Positions 23,440 to 34,514 are shown, numbered from the stretch's first letter. The stretch: DNA of 64,000 nt from Hofstenia miamia (GCA_004352715.1 SCFE01000011.1:985800-1049799), one strand, 5' to 3'. Numbers and translations are program-made. The notes: generated from the letters alone by a model not told the origin.

Positions 23440-24340
23440 CTCTGTCAAAGAAATATTTAAAATATTTCAACACGTCATTAAAAGATCAAGATTCAATATT
23501 AAAAGGTATTCTTGATTCACTAGACACAATTAAAGAACTTGTCATTCAGCGTCCCAGTTTAAAGAAGCAAATGTCAACGACAACTATGCACATAATTAAG
23601 AATCAGTATCAAAGGTAAAATCATGTCTAATATAAAAATTGATTGAAGCAGCAAGCAAACCCCTACAACCTTTGATCAAAAATAGCATTTGGATTCTAGC
23701 ATTAAACAATATAGTGATGCTCTAAAAACTCCAAGAAAGAAGATACTTGTTAACTTAGTCAAAGATTCTGTGAATAAAAGTCCAACGAGAAAATTCGAAA
23801 AACATCTACTTTCAAAATTAAATGATCTTCTGGATTAAGATTGAATTATTTAAAGAAAATGACAATCTTCAAGAAAAAATTTGCAAAGTTTCATCAATGG
23901 GTTTTGAAACCAAGCGAATAACAAAGATGAAGCCCACAATGATTTTGAAAAGAACACCTCATATAAACAATGTAAAATTATTGGCTAAAGACCAAATAAA
24001 GGAAATTTTGATTAAATAATATGAATGTGCTTAGAGTCCTATTTCACGTCACACTACCATCATCTGATTGGAATGTTGTACTTGAAGTATCTCCAAATTT
24101 AAGAAAAATTTTGTTGCAAAATAAATTTTTAAAATTGAAAACAAATTATGCAGAATTGAACTAAATGTCTACATTTTGGACATCATAGAAAATTCTGTCG
24201 ACGCAATGCAAGATGTTCTTTTTGCGGTTCTTGTCATGACAATGAAAACGAAAATTCAAAAAATACATTTCGAAACTGTACAATTAGATCATAGTGTATT
24301 CAATATTAAAATTGTGATCATTTTATAAAAGAAAAACTCA
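23440..24340 (+). pseudogene. LINE ORF1 (gag-like) remnant with zinc knuckles
   Basis: Three frame-shifted stretches encode a lysine-rich protein with coiled-coil-like character (ILKGILDSLDTIKELVIQ) and then a cysteine-rich region near 24165-24340. The latter has KCLHFGHHRKFC, RCSFCGSCHD and a late NCDHFIKEKL. This matches the zinc-knuckle end of ORF1 in CR1/jockey-type LINEs, which binds the element RNA. In-frame stops interrupt it (for example just after TIRS). It directly precedes the endonuclease, so it belongs to the LINE that continues to 29.4 kb. Confidence 0.65.
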
Positions 24341-24489
24341 TTTAATTGAAAAAAATGATTGGAGAACTGGCCCAAACCTAAATATGTGGCTAAGTATGAA
24401 AGCAATGACAAATTAGCATCGGATTTTAGAAAACAATTACCTTCTGTTCTAGTATTGAATTTCGTTCATCAAGGAAAGTAGAAATTAAT

Positions 24490-25081
24490 AACTAAGGAAT
24501 AATTATGATGATGTGATTCTAAATGCCTGCATCATCACTGAAACATTTTCTGATTCAAAGGTACCAAGTCATTTTATTACATTAGACGAATTTAGAAGCA
24601 TTAAAAGAGATTGTGATGCATGTTTTTGCAGACAAAAGCAATATAGTTGATTACATCAGGGTGGTGGTGTACTTATCTATGTAGAAATTCCTTCGAAGTT
24701 GATGCATATGATAATAATTCTAAGTTTGAATCATTATGGCTAAAGACTAACACACCTAATTCAAGCAATACGTACTTTAATGGGACGTATCGTTCACCCG
24801 ATTCTTGCAGATCATATTATAATGATAGTGAACTCACACAATATCTAACGATCATTGCAAATAAAATGACATCTGAAGATCCGTTTGCATTCATTTTTAT
24901 TGATGGGGATTTCCATCAGTTAAATTTGCAAGAAATCTTTATTGATTCTGACTTAAACTTAATGGATACACTCCACAAGAAATGGAGAAAATTTAGATCG
25001 TGTGTTATTCGAACAACCTCATATCTTGTCCTCAATTTCAACTGCAAAATTGAAAATCATTTAGGTCTAATAATTGTTTAA
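24490..25081 (+). pseudogene. LINE APE-type endonuclease remnant
   Basis: One frame gives DVILNACIITETFSDSKVPS, then GGGVLIYVE. After a frameshift near 24670 come GTYRSPDSCRSYYNDSEL, FIFIDGDFHQLNL and LMDTLHKKWRKF. These follow the order of APE endonuclease motifs (ITET, GGGVLIYV, IYRPP-S, GDFN). Here GDFN reads GDFH and the terminal SDH motif is not seen. This domain nicks the target DNA. The frameshifts and changes make it dead. Confidence 0.75.
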
Positions 25082-25439
25082 AAAAATCTAATACTAGTAA
25101 TAGAAAGAAGTACTTCAATGCGACCTGTATCTCGGAAAGCTAAAATTGTTCTTAATTAAATGATGACAGACATTAATTTTGAACCTGCAGATGATCGTGA
25201 AAATATCATTTTTGAAATGTATGGTACATTCTGTCAAAAGAAAACTGTGATAGTGTCTAATCTAGATCCCATATGGATGACACTTTTATTGAAGCTTAAA
25301 TTGAAAAAAATACAAAAAAAAACGAAAAAATAAAATGAATTGATTTGAAAAACAAGTAAAAATGCAAAATATGAATCGTATTCGATCAATAACTCATCAC
25401 AAAATAGCAAAATAAATGAAAATCAAATGAAATATGAAT

Positions 25440-25810
25440 GCTTTGACCGACTACTATTGGCGGCGTACACCCGATAAGGTCGGCGGCGACGCAGCCGATT
25501 GAGCGACATCTGTAGAAATGGACTAGACTGTATAATATTCCACATAGAAACCCTATAAGACCTTAGGTCCTGTAAAAACCGTATATGATGCAAGCAGTAC
25601 TGTGAAACTATCTGCAAAAAATGTTAATCATGCGCATACAGGCAATATGATTAATAAGGCATAACCTATTCAATGTTAAACCTCATAAACACATCATACA
25701 CATTAAATGCGGTTTTTTTATGACATTCCGTTTGTCTTGATATAGTTTTAGTTATCAATCGGCTGACCTTAAATATGTCAGCAGCGGCGACTGGCACACA
25801 GGTCTACTGG
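25440..25810. mobile_element. Possible MITE inside the LINE
   Basis: GC-richer blocks with GGCGGCG, AAGGTCGGC and CAGCCGATTGA at 25460-25510 recur in inverted order at 25762-25800 (RC: AAGGTCAGCCGATTGA after CGCCGCTG). This suggests imperfect TIRs enclosing non-LINE sequence between the endonuclease and RT parts. No clear TSD was found. Confidence 0.35.
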
Positions 25811-25849
25811 TTTCTTTTGACAATTTTGAAAAAATGGAAATACCCCTTA

Positions 25850-26446
25850 ATATAGTATCATACCTTCTAAGAACATGTACAAATACTTCGACTGACCCAA
25901 GCAATATACCACATTGGGTATTTAACGCTTGGTGGGATATTTTATCCCGATTATATCAATATATATATGGTAATTATCACTAAAGAGTGGAATTTTTCCA
26001 GAATGTTATAAGTCATCTTCAACAACAGCTAATGATGTACGTGGAACTTCAATAACATCTATATCAGTGAGATTATTTGAAAGAGCAGGTCATAGAATGC
26101 ATATTACGCCAATTATTAAGGAAAAAGCTGACAGTTATCAATTTCGTTATCGATCAAAATGACGGACAATTGATTGCTTGCTAACTCTACAAGATTATAT
26201 TCTAAAAGCATTAGATGAAAGCAAAACTGATGGAATTCTTGCATTTTTTATTGAATTTGCAAAAGCATTTGATATTGTTCTACAGGAATTGCAATATAGA
26301 AACGAAGCAAATTTATTGAATAGTATTTTATATGGACCTAAACAAAGAAGGAAATGAAACAAAGTATGAAACAATTAACTTTGGCTGCTCACAAGGTACG
26401 GTTGAAGGTCCGAATATCTATCTTTTATTTAGTGATGACCTGCTAA
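25850..26446 (+). pseudogene. LINE reverse transcriptase, first half
   Basis: Frames give LKSGIFPECYKSS (family 'k.G.fP..wK.a'), SITSISVRLFERAGHR (RPISLTS...FE), QFRYRSK then TIDCLLTLQDYI, and GILAFFIEFAKAFDIV. The last is RT motif A; its catalytic Asp (FIDFAKAFD) reads E at the first position. Then come NFGCSQGTVEGPN (motif B) and LLFSDDLL at the insertion point. Stops and frameshifts are present. The other half resumes at 28217 after the hAT-derived insertion. Confidence 0.8.
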
Positions 26447-28216
26447 TAGAGGTCGACGGTAAACCGAACTGAAACCGAAACCGAACCGACTCATTTTCAC
26501 TGTTTCAAACGGTTCTTAATGACTGGTAATTAGTAACTGTGTAATACTGCTAAAGCTCTCGCTACTGGCGAAAAAGTGGTTGGCAATTCAGGCAACAAAT
26601 GTGTCATCTGAACGCATGGGTTCAATTGGATCGAACACGATCACCAAGAAGCGATGCAGTCTTTCTGGTGTCAATGCTTCTTCTCCCATTAAGACTAAGA
26701 AAAACTTGAAATTAATCTTATAAAACCATAAAAAATATAGCTTCGAAATTACATCTTTTCATTACAGAACAAAACCGAACCGAAACCGCGGTTTTTACCC
26801 CAAAACCAATCGGAACCGAACCGACTCATTTTCACTAGCACGGTTTCAAACGGTTTTTAATGACTGGTAATTAGTAGCTGTGTAATACTGCCAAAGCTCT
26901 CGCTACTGGCGAAAAAGTGGTTGGCAATTCAGGCAACAAATGTGTCATCTGAACGCATGGGTTCAATTGGATCGAAAACGATCACCAAGAAGCGATGCAG
27001 TCTTTCTGGTGTCAATGCTTCTTCTCCCATTAAGACTAAGAAAAACTTGAAATTAATCTTATAAAACCATAAAAAATATAGCTTCGAAATTACATCTTTT
27101 CATTACAGAACAAAACCGAACCGAAACCGCGGTTTTTACCCCAAAACCGATCGGAACCGAACCGACTCATTTTCACTAGCACGGTTTCAAACGGTTTTTA
27201 ATGACTGGTAATTAGTAGCTGTGTAATACTGCCAAAGCTCTCGCTACTGGCGAAAAAGTGGTTGGCAATTCAGGCAACAAATGTGTCATCTGAACGCATG
27301 GGTTCAATTGGATCGAAAACGATCACCAAGAAGCGATGCAGTCTTTCTGGTGTCAATGCTTCTTCTCCCATTAAGACTAAGAAAAACTTGAAATTAATCT
27401 TATAAAACCATAAAAAATATAGCTTCGAAATTACATCTTTTCATTACAGAACAAAACCGAACCGAAACCGCGGTTTTTACCCCAAAACCGATCGGAACCG
27501 AACCGACTCATTTTCACTAGCACGGTTTCAAACGGTTTTTAATGACTGGTAATTAGTAGCTGTGTAATACTGCCAAAGCTCTCGCTACTGGCGAAAAAGT
27601 GGTTGGCAATTCAGGCAACAAATGTGTCATCTGAACGCATGGGTTCAATTGGATCGAAAACGATCACCAAGAAGCGATGCAGTCTTTCTGGTGTCAATGC
27701 TTCTTCTCCCATTAAGACTAAGAAAAACTTGAAATTAATCTTATAAAACCATAAAAAATATAGCTTCGAAATTACATCTTTTCATTACAGAACAAAACCG
27801 AACCGAAACCGCGGTTTTTACCCCAAAACCGATCGGAACCGAACCGACTCATTTTCACTAGCACGGTTTCAAACGGTTTTTAATGACTGGTAATTAGTAG
27901 CTGTGTAATACTGCCAAAGCTCTCGCTACTGGCGAAAAAGTGGTTGGCAATTCAGGCAACAAATGTGTCATCTGAACGCATGGGTTCAATTGGATCGAAA
28001 ACGATCACCAAGAAGCGATGCAGTCTTTCTGGTGTCAATGCTTCTTCTCCCATTAAGACTAAGAAAAACTTGAAATTAATCTTATAAAACCATAAAAAAT
28101 ATAGCTTCGAAATTACATCTTTTCATTACAGAACAAAACCGAACCGAAACCGCGGTTTTTACCCCAAAGCCGATCGGAACCGAACCGAAGTTAAAATTTC
28201 AAAGCCGTCGACCCTA
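26447..28216 (+). mobile_element. hAT derivative with five tandem hATC-coding units
   Basis: The element starts TAGAGGTCGACGG and ends CCGTCGACCCTA, an inverted pair. It is flanked by perfect 8-bp repeats CCTGCTAA (26439-26446 and 28217-28224), the hAT signature. CCGAACCG/CGGTTT subterminal repeats border both arms. Between them are five units of 341 bp (anchor GACTGGTAAT at 26521, 26862, 27203, 27544, 27885). Units 2-5 are nearly identical; unit 1 differs at several sites. In each unit a frame of about 68 codons reads LSLLAKKWLAIQATNVSSER, then TITKKRCSLSG, and ends KKNLKLIL-stop. This is the C-terminal dimerisation (hATC) end of a hAT transposase, whose family pattern is 'LA.k.LaipATsv.sER' and 'ltkkRssLs'. 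The catalytic part is absent, so the element is non-autonomous. Confidence 0.88.
26485..28190 (+). repeat. Tandem array, 341-bp period, five copies
   Basis: Exact spacing of 341 between five occurrences of the same anchor. Unit ends fall in the CCGAACCG block that is shared by the left and right arms of the element, a likely site of unequal exchange. Copy 1 has TAACTG where the others have TAGCTG, and GAACACGATC where the others have GAAAACGATC. Confidence 0.95.
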
Positions 28217-28540
28217 CCTGCTAATGGGAAAATATTTAAATATGCGGATGGTTGCGCTTCCCCAGCTAAATGTAAAATTGATCCGGCGAACAAAGTATTT
28301 TTAATGAATAAATCAAATATGTTGAAAATTGGAGAGAAACTAAGTGAATGATAATTAACAAGAATATAACCAAGTATATGCGGGTTTGTTTAAGCCATCA
28401 GCCATTATGCAAATGTAACTACGAATCATTACTTGAAAATACCGCAATTCAGAAATTTTTGGGAATATATATGCATTTTACACAACATTGTGATAAATTA
28501 TTATCATCATCCGATAGGGGGGTTGTATATCATTAAGGAT
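28217..28540 (+). pseudogene. LINE reverse transcriptase, continuation
   Basis: The frame resumes with GKIFKYADGC, the RT catalytic motif C with the second Asp replaced by Gly (YADD to YADG). It continues NKNITKYMRVCLSHQPLC, then NTAIQKFLGIYMHFTQHCD (the 'vk.LGv.id......h' block). A frameshift lies near 28340. It is followed by an unrelated Tc1 remnant. Confidence 0.7.
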
Positions 28541-28930
28541 CCCAAAATGACCAACTATGCAGATAATGAGTTCAATCGCGTCCCCATTTTTGGTACCATT
28601 TTAATACATATAAATCTTTGTTTTGCTTTAAAAAGGGTGGCCATTTTTTTCGTACGGCTCAAAACAAGATAATTGAACCATTCATGTCTCAAGTAAGAAG
28701 GGGCATAGAAGTTCTTCAATGGCCCAGCCGTAGCCCAGATCTGAACTTGATGGAAAATGTGTGGAGTTTACTTTCATCAAGAGTTTATGACGGCCCACAG
28801 CCAAAAAATTTGGACGAATTAAAAGGAAGAATCAAAAAAGGCGTTGATCACTACATTATGAACTTTAGCGATGTTCTTCAAAGTCTTTTTACTTCTCTAC
28901 ATACTAGGTTTTTGTCATGAGTTGTCAATA
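28541..28930 (+). pseudogene. Tc1-family transposase C-terminal remnant
   Basis: A 100-codon frame (28618-28920) contains GIEVLQWPSRSPDLNLMENV and later GVDHYIMNF. 'WPSRSPDLNpiEN.W' is the hallmark around the third catalytic acid of Tc1 DD34E transposases; here Asp and Glu are kept. The N-terminal two thirds are missing. It separates two parts of the LINE C-terminus, so it was inserted into the LINE. TIRs could not be located with confidence. Confidence 0.75.
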
Positions 28931-28955
28931 AGGGAAACAAAGTTTCTTATTAGTA

Positions 28956-29430
28956 TCATTTTTCATCAAGTAACCGTACGAAAAAAATTGGCACAAAAAT
29001 TCGATTATTTACTCTATTTGCATGTTTAAGAATGGTACGAAAAAATTTGACGCGGAGCGTACTAAGTAGAATAAAATATGGATTATTGTCAGTATACGGT
29101 TCAGATAAAACCTCGTTGAATAAAATACAAAGATTCTTAAACAAATGCTTATCACAAAGATACCGCTTTACAAAGTATAATATTAACGAATTACTAAAAA
29201 AAGATGAGATGCGTTTAGTAACATTAATACTATGACAATCATCGCATCCATTATATCATCGGTTCACACACATTTAATCAAATGGAGAAAATTAAAACCA
29301 ATCGAATATTAAAATCCATAAGACGCTCTGTGTTTAATCATTGCTTCGTCAATAGACTACTATTTAACCAAAAATAACAGCATCTTTCAATATCAAGATT
29401 CAATCGCGCAATTTTATAACCAAAATTAAA
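28956..29430 (+). pseudogene. LINE ORF2 C-terminal region
   Basis: Plus frame 29032-29235 reads VLSRIKYGLLSVYGSDKTSL, then KIQRFLNKCLSQRYRF and NINELLKKDEMRL. This is the region after RT motif E in CR1/jockey-type ORF2 ('l..i.YG...w......l.ki...q.k..r'). Further broken similarity (HYIIGSHTF) continues to about 29.4 kb. It belongs to the same LINE as 23.4-28.5 kb. Confidence 0.65.
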
Positions 29431-29460
29431 AATCAACTAGAAAACCACTCGGAGAGCGCA

Positions 29461-29650
29461 GACCTCCGCCATGCAGCTTGTGTCCCCCGGATCAGCACCA
29501 AAATTTAATGGATTCCTTCATGGGCGGAGACGCACCTCTGGCGAAAATTTGAGATCAATCCATTTACTACTTTTTGCGTATAGTTCCTAACAGGCAAACA
29601 AACAAACCAACGCTACCAAAAACGTAACCTCCTTGGCGGAGGTAATAATT
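29461..29650. repeat. Dispersed element with ACCTCCGCCA ends
   Basis: The left end, AGACCTCCGCCATG, is inverted relative to the right end, CTTGGCGGAGGTAA. The interior is GC-rich for this window and includes GTAGCGTTGG-type and CAAACAAACAAACC runs. Similar 'CCTCCGCCAAGGAGGTTA' repeats are widespread in marine animal genomes (from memory, not checked). Confidence 0.45.
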
Positions 29651-29769
29651 GCTTATTACAAATCACACCATTTTGTTTAAGACTACATTTTTTATTTTAT
29701 ATTTCTTTTTCTATTTATATATTTGTTCTGGGCAAAGTTTTATTTATAGTTATTAAAATTTTTGTTTCG

Positions 29770-29793
29770 TTTCTCTCTCTCTCTCTCTCTCTA
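29770..29793. repeat. (CT)n microsatellite
   Basis: About eleven CT units. Confidence 0.95.
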
Positions 29794-29814
29794 CCATTAT
29801 ATTAAATTTATTTT

Positions 29815-30005
29815 ATTAGTTTTAGTTTTTGAATTGGTCTAAGGTATTTAAAATAATTTTTTTGAAATGATAATTCCTTCTACGGGCCTAGGTGAGTAAG
29901 TTGTGTGAAACCTAGGAAGACGTTTTCGGTTGGTTAGGGTCGTGTCTACATATCGTTTGGGTCGGGTCTGGTCGAGTCTAAAAAGTTTTAAATGTTTACT
30001 AGTTT
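29815..30005. repeat. Dispersed repeat shared with 44.5-44.7 kb
   Basis: The blocks TTTTTGAATTGGTCT and TAATTCCTTCTACGGGCC, followed by GGGTCGGGT-like sequence, recur at 44,515-44,690. The G-rich GGGTYGGGTCGGG tract resembles hAT subterminal repeats. Element ends were not resolved. Confidence 0.5.
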
Positions 30006-30129
30006 GTATGTAAACAATGTCACAGGTGATATTTAAGATTTGCTTCAATAAGACTAGCGCAATGTTGATTGTTTAAAACATGCATTGGAAATTACAGTCC
30101 TTCCAATTTTTGTTATTATGTAAGATGAA

Positions 30130-30169
30130 TCATGAACTTCTATAACATTAATGTTATAGAAGTTCATGA
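30130..30169. repeat. Perfect 40-bp palindrome
   Basis: TCATGAACTTCTATAACATT is followed immediately by its exact reverse complement, with no spacer. It lies at the 3' side of the minus-strand LINE remnant. Confidence 0.95.
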
Positions 30170-30975
30170 ATGAATATTTTGAAAAATAATGTTTTACGAA
30201 ATCATTATAAAAATTTCTTAACGCGTTATTCAAATATACTTGAAAAGGTTTTTCTGTAAACACATTTGGACCATTTGGAATTATTGCCAACTTTTTAACT
30301 TTGTAGACATTTTTTTGACTGTAATTAACACGTGCATCGACATAAGGAACTTCGTAATAAGCATTTTTTAAATCATGTACTTATTTATTTCGTACAAATG
30401 TCCTACTTCTGCAAGTAATTTTTTGCGACCGTGGATTTCCTTTTAGACAATTACCATACTTATGGTTAAATAAAATTCAAGCTTCATCAAACTGTACTTG
30501 ATATAGCGGGGACATATATTATACCTTCCTCTGCATGGCTACTCGTAAGATTTTAAATTTTAAATACCAATTAAAAGTTTTTGATAATAAATAGAGTCAA
30601 TTTGTATTATAGTTAAAAAATACAAATGAACAATGATGTAAATGCGATAAACTAGATCCATGCAATAGTTGAACATATAATCTGGTCCTAAATTCCTGAG
30701 GTGGTATAAGTATCTATCGACAGAAGCCATTTATCAACTTTTAAATCTTTGTAAATATCAACACCTAAATATGTAACATGGCCACTTTGTTTTATTGGAA
30801 AACTGATTAATTAATTCGATCTTGTTTGTGATTTCTCTTACAGAATTTGGCGGAAGTATACTGAATTGCGTTTTTTAATGTTTATATTTAATTGATTGAA
30901 CTAAAAATACTTAAAAATATTTTCAATATTACTTTGTAAATTTTTTGTGGCAATAAATGTATCACTATATGTATA
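30170..30975 (-). pseudogene. LINE RT/C-terminal remnant, minus strand
   Basis: Minus-strand pieces in shifting frames match post-catalytic ORF2. They are NSVREITNKIELINQFSNK, HVTYLGVDIYKDLKVDKWLL ('YLGv.id..l.w'), SIDRYLYHLRNLGPDY and, in the open frame 30290-30054, NGPNVFTEKPFQVYLNNALR (the 'WN.lP......f...l' terminus). Many stops and frameshifts. This copy is distinct from the plus-strand LINE that ends at 29.4 kb and is in opposite orientation. Confidence 0.55.
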
Positions 30976-30993
30976 TATTTTAGAATCCCTGGG

Positions 30994-31163
30994 GTGATTC
31001 TAGCGAACAAGAGAACAAGTTAAACTATTTCTCTATTTACAGATGCTTGGGTGTCTTATTTACAATGCGTATTTACAATATTTACAAACATGAAAACAAC
31101 TAGTCAACACAAAAAGCGCGTGATCTGGCCGATAAATAACAACAACTACCGACTGATGTTACA
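30994..31163 (-). repeat. 170-bp dispersed repeat, copy 1
   Basis: Aligns over its whole length with 49701-49871 at roughly 90% identity, with abrupt ends in both copies. Read on the minus strand it begins TGTAACATCAGTCGG and ends CTAGAATCA(C), i.e. TG...CA. It could be a short solo LTR/TRIM or a SINE-like unit. No matching TSD was found. Confidence 0.6.
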
Positions 31164-32967
31164 ATATGGAGCTAGTATCGTTAACAATTTAAAATATTTT
31201 ACTATGATTTAGTATTATCATTTACATATATTGCAAATATATTGGCCCCAAGTACTGTGCCTTGAGGTTGTGCTGTAATTAGGCTTCATACTATTCTAAA
31301 AATATTGCAGTTTAGTTGGCCGTGTGCCGGCGAGAGCTCGAAGTAGTCCTCTTTTTCCAGGTCCGAGACTGAACTGGACCGCCTAAATCAGGACTGAATT
31401 AAGCTTTTCACTCCTTAGCTCTTTTTCATTTATGGGCTCCGCAGAGGATACATTTACAATGATGATACCAAAAATACCAAAAACCTTTAATTTTTTTAGT
31501 TTCCGATTTGCTTAGAAACCTTAAATATTGATCATATATAACTCTATTTGTGGTATATAATTGAATCAAATATTGCTACTCAGGAAATATGATTTCAAGA
31601 AAAAGCTATTAACAGTTCGTCGCCATTTGGGCTGCATTTGTATTTTAAAATTTACTACTAGAGCGACCCAACCGTTAAATAGAAATTTATATCTGATTTA
31701 ATCAATTTTTGCCGAACGTGTTAATTAATGAGATTAGATAAACAGAAATGAATAACTTAGTCTTGATATAATTATGTAGAATTATTTAGGAATTTTTTAT
31801 CAATTATTTATTATACATATTTCGCTATAAATATGTAAACGTTGTATATCAATAAAAAAGAATGACATGCAGCCCTGACATTTGCCACTTCCCTTTTTGA
31901 ATACACCATTGGTAATCTATGTTTCGCTATCAAATCAAGAATAATTGAAAATACTCAAAACTTAAAGAATTTTTTCACTGTTAGTTCAAAAATTTTTTAT
32001 GTTTTTTACTGAATACCCATGTCATAGAAATCTGTTCCTAAGAATATATTTCTGAAATGCACCTCTAGCTGCTTTAGGATTACGAGAAATAGCAATTTTG
32101 CTTAAAAGTAATTGTTTTTAAATTGGAGCTCGCAATTAAGATTCAAATTTAACATCAAGAAACATTAATTTCGTTTAATGTTTTGTTAAATTCGCACTAA
32201 TTGTGGATTCCCTGCAAATTGCTTCAATTGACCTTTAAACAATGGTCAGACTAGAAGTGTTTTTAAAATTCATGACGTCTTTCTGGCGCAAGTTCTTTCA
32301 GAAAAAAATGAAATTTTCAGTAAAATTCTAAAATTTACAAGTTCTATTCCTTCTTAGGCTACTACCATTGCATCTTGCTGCAAGATTTTTTAGCACTAGC
32401 AAATTCTGTATCATATAATATAAAGTAGGGATTTATACATTTACTTGACAAATTATAGAAGAACTTATGATATATCATTACATTGCATGAGTGTAGTACA
32501 ATACTTAAAAAAATATGTTTTTTTTGAAAAAGATAAATTGAATTTTAGAAACCTTTAGAGTTGTTACATGGCAAGCCTGTATACATGTCAGCATAATTTA
32601 TTCCATTTAGAAATGCTGTTCAACTAACCATTTTAGTTCATAAAGGTTTGAATTTTTTTAAAGAACAGCTGAAGCAGCGTAAAAGGTACTGCGTAATTTA
32701 TTAAAACCGAAGTTTGTTTGATAATCTCTCAACCGAAACTACTCCCATTTCATCAAAAACTTAATTTAAATTCAATTTTCTGCTGAAAACTTTCCAATAA
32801 TAACAGCTATTTCTTCTTTACGTATTAATCAATTGGGAGATGTCTTAACACTTTAAAAATACACATCATCAGATTTGAATAAAATCTAAAATATATTAAA
32901 TCGAAGGAATATGTAACTAAATGAATTCTAAGAAATTCAATGGATGAAAATTAATGTGGTTAAGTGT
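31164..32967. other. AT-rich stretch with a GC-richer patch
   Basis: A GC-richer patch (31,310-31,450: GTGTGCCGGCGAGAGCTCG) looks like TE debris. No gene could be supported. Confidence 0.4.
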
Positions 32968-33253
32968 CAGGGCCGTTGCTAGGGAAGGGCCAGGGGGCAT
33001 AGCCCTCCCTGTTGGACCACTGGGCTCCCCTCCTCTTGGTATCCTGGATGCAAAACTCCATAGTATTAATTCTAATATTCTGTAACTAAGTTTACAGTTT
33101 ATATTTTAGTTGAAATATATAAAATACTAATGCCATTCTATTTAAAAATTAAATGAAAAAGTGTGAAACTATTTCATATGAGTAAAACTATGTTTAATTT
33201 ATTGAACTTTGCGGGCTATGGCCCCTAAATTTCAAATGCAAGCCACGGGCCTG
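32968..33253. mobile_element. hAT-like MITE, CAGGGCCGTTGCT family
   Basis: Ends CAGGGCCGTTGCTAGGG and, from the right, CAGGCCCGTGGCTTG form imperfect TIRs. The interior has GGGGGCATAGCCCTCC and GGGCTATGGCCCC hairpins. The 8-bp flanks TTAAGTGT / TTTATAGT match in 5 positions only, so the TSD is weak. Non-coding. Confidence 0.55.
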
Positions 33254-33620
33254 TTTATAGTTGCATTCATCGCATATGTATATTTGTCGAATTCTCTAAT
33301 GCACAATTATAAATGAATAAATATGGATGTATCAAGCTCTTTAAATCAGTCTACACTAATTTCACGATTCATTTTCAAAGTTTCCCCTGTTGACGAACAA
33401 TGCCCACCATAAACCCAAGTACAAAAATGGAAATAAATGCATAAAAGCACTTCATTTGGCATCAATTTGTACTGCCAAAAATATACCTACTTAGTAAATC
33501 AAATGCACACTCAGTTGCCTAAATCTCTGATATTTTGACCTAGGTACTGAATCTATAGTTAGTTTCCCATCCTCATCCCATTACCAAGTGCGCCTTGCTA
33601 ATCCTCGTGTGGGAATTCCC

Positions 33621-33900
33621 ACTGTTCCCACAGTAATATTCAAGTATTCCCAGAACTTCCTATTGGCATTTACACTCAATTTTCCATTGGAAATCAACAT
33701 TTCCTTATATAACATTATGAATGTAAAGATATTGAAAATATCGATTAAGTCACGTAAAAGAAATGTTTGTGACATATTACTTTAATATGTTCATCAAAGT
33801 TTCCTTCGTTGGTAAGACTTCATGTTTCTGCTCTCGGATGTCATTTGCATTTACTGCAATGAGTAATGTTACAATAGATTGAAAAACCGCTATGTAAAAA
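33621..33900 (-). pseudogene. Duplicated exon block, decayed copy
   Basis: About 280 bp align with 35528-35800 at roughly 80% identity. On the minus strand the exon part (33889-33781) still has acceptor ACATAG and donor-like GTAATA, and keeps NANDIREQKHEVLPTKETL. It is 109 bp instead of 116 and its reading phase is changed, so it is probably a dead exon copy. Confidence 0.45.
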
Positions 33901-34024
33901 ACTAAACACGTTCAGTAATATGAGAAAAATATTATCCCGTTGTAATATTAACCCTGCAAAACATTTCTTTAGTTATTGCAGCAAAATGTAAATATCTCAA
34001 CACGTTTGTCCCAGGTGGGGATTA

Positions 34025-34510
34025 AGGAGTGTTCCCAATATCTACTTTTATCATCTGTCAAGAAATCGGTGATAAAAGTCGATAGTGTGAACACTCCATC
34101 CGATTTTTGGCAAAACAGCCAGATTACTGTCATCTGATAATTTATCAGTCGATAGTCTGAACGGTACTAAAACTAGTCGAATAGCTACTTGAAACTAATT
34201 GCTTACTTCTCAAGTAGGGAACAGACTTCCAAAACGTAAATTATTGTCGTTGAAATATTTCAACTTCAAAATATGCAAACATTGTTTACATTCCAAGACA
34301 AACCAATCCATAAACAGATGTTGTTGTTTTTCTTACTGGCAATCAAAAGATGATAATTTATCATCTGATAAAAAATCGATAGTCTGAACGCTATTCCAAC
34401 TCTCTTTTTTCTGATAAAAAATCGGATGATAAAAAATCGCCAATGTGAACGAAAATAATTGCATTTTCGATTAAAATCTGCTGATAAAAGTCGATAGTGG
34501 GAACACACCT
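34025..34510. mobile_element. MITE with TTA duplication, AGGWGTGTTCCCA ends
   Basis: TTA lies outside both ends (34022-34024 and 34511-34513). The TIRs are AGGAGTGTTCCCAATATC and, inverted, AGGTGTGTTCCCACTATC. A 3-bp TWA TSD and such ends fit PIF/Harbinger-type MITEs. The interior repeats a motif, GATAAAARTCGATAGT-STGAAC and variants, at least five times in both orientations. No coding capacity. Confidence 0.65.
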
Positions 34511-34514
34511 TTAG

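Noticed and set aside
25423-25617. Arginine-rich minus frame (LNRLRRRRPYRVYAANSSR)
   Set aside because: It lies in the inverted GC-rich blocks of a probable MITE inside the LINE.
26485-28190. CRISPR-like or ordinary satellite reading of the 341-bp array
   Set aside because: Units are contiguous without spacers, lie inside hAT ends with a TSD and contain transposase coding sequence.
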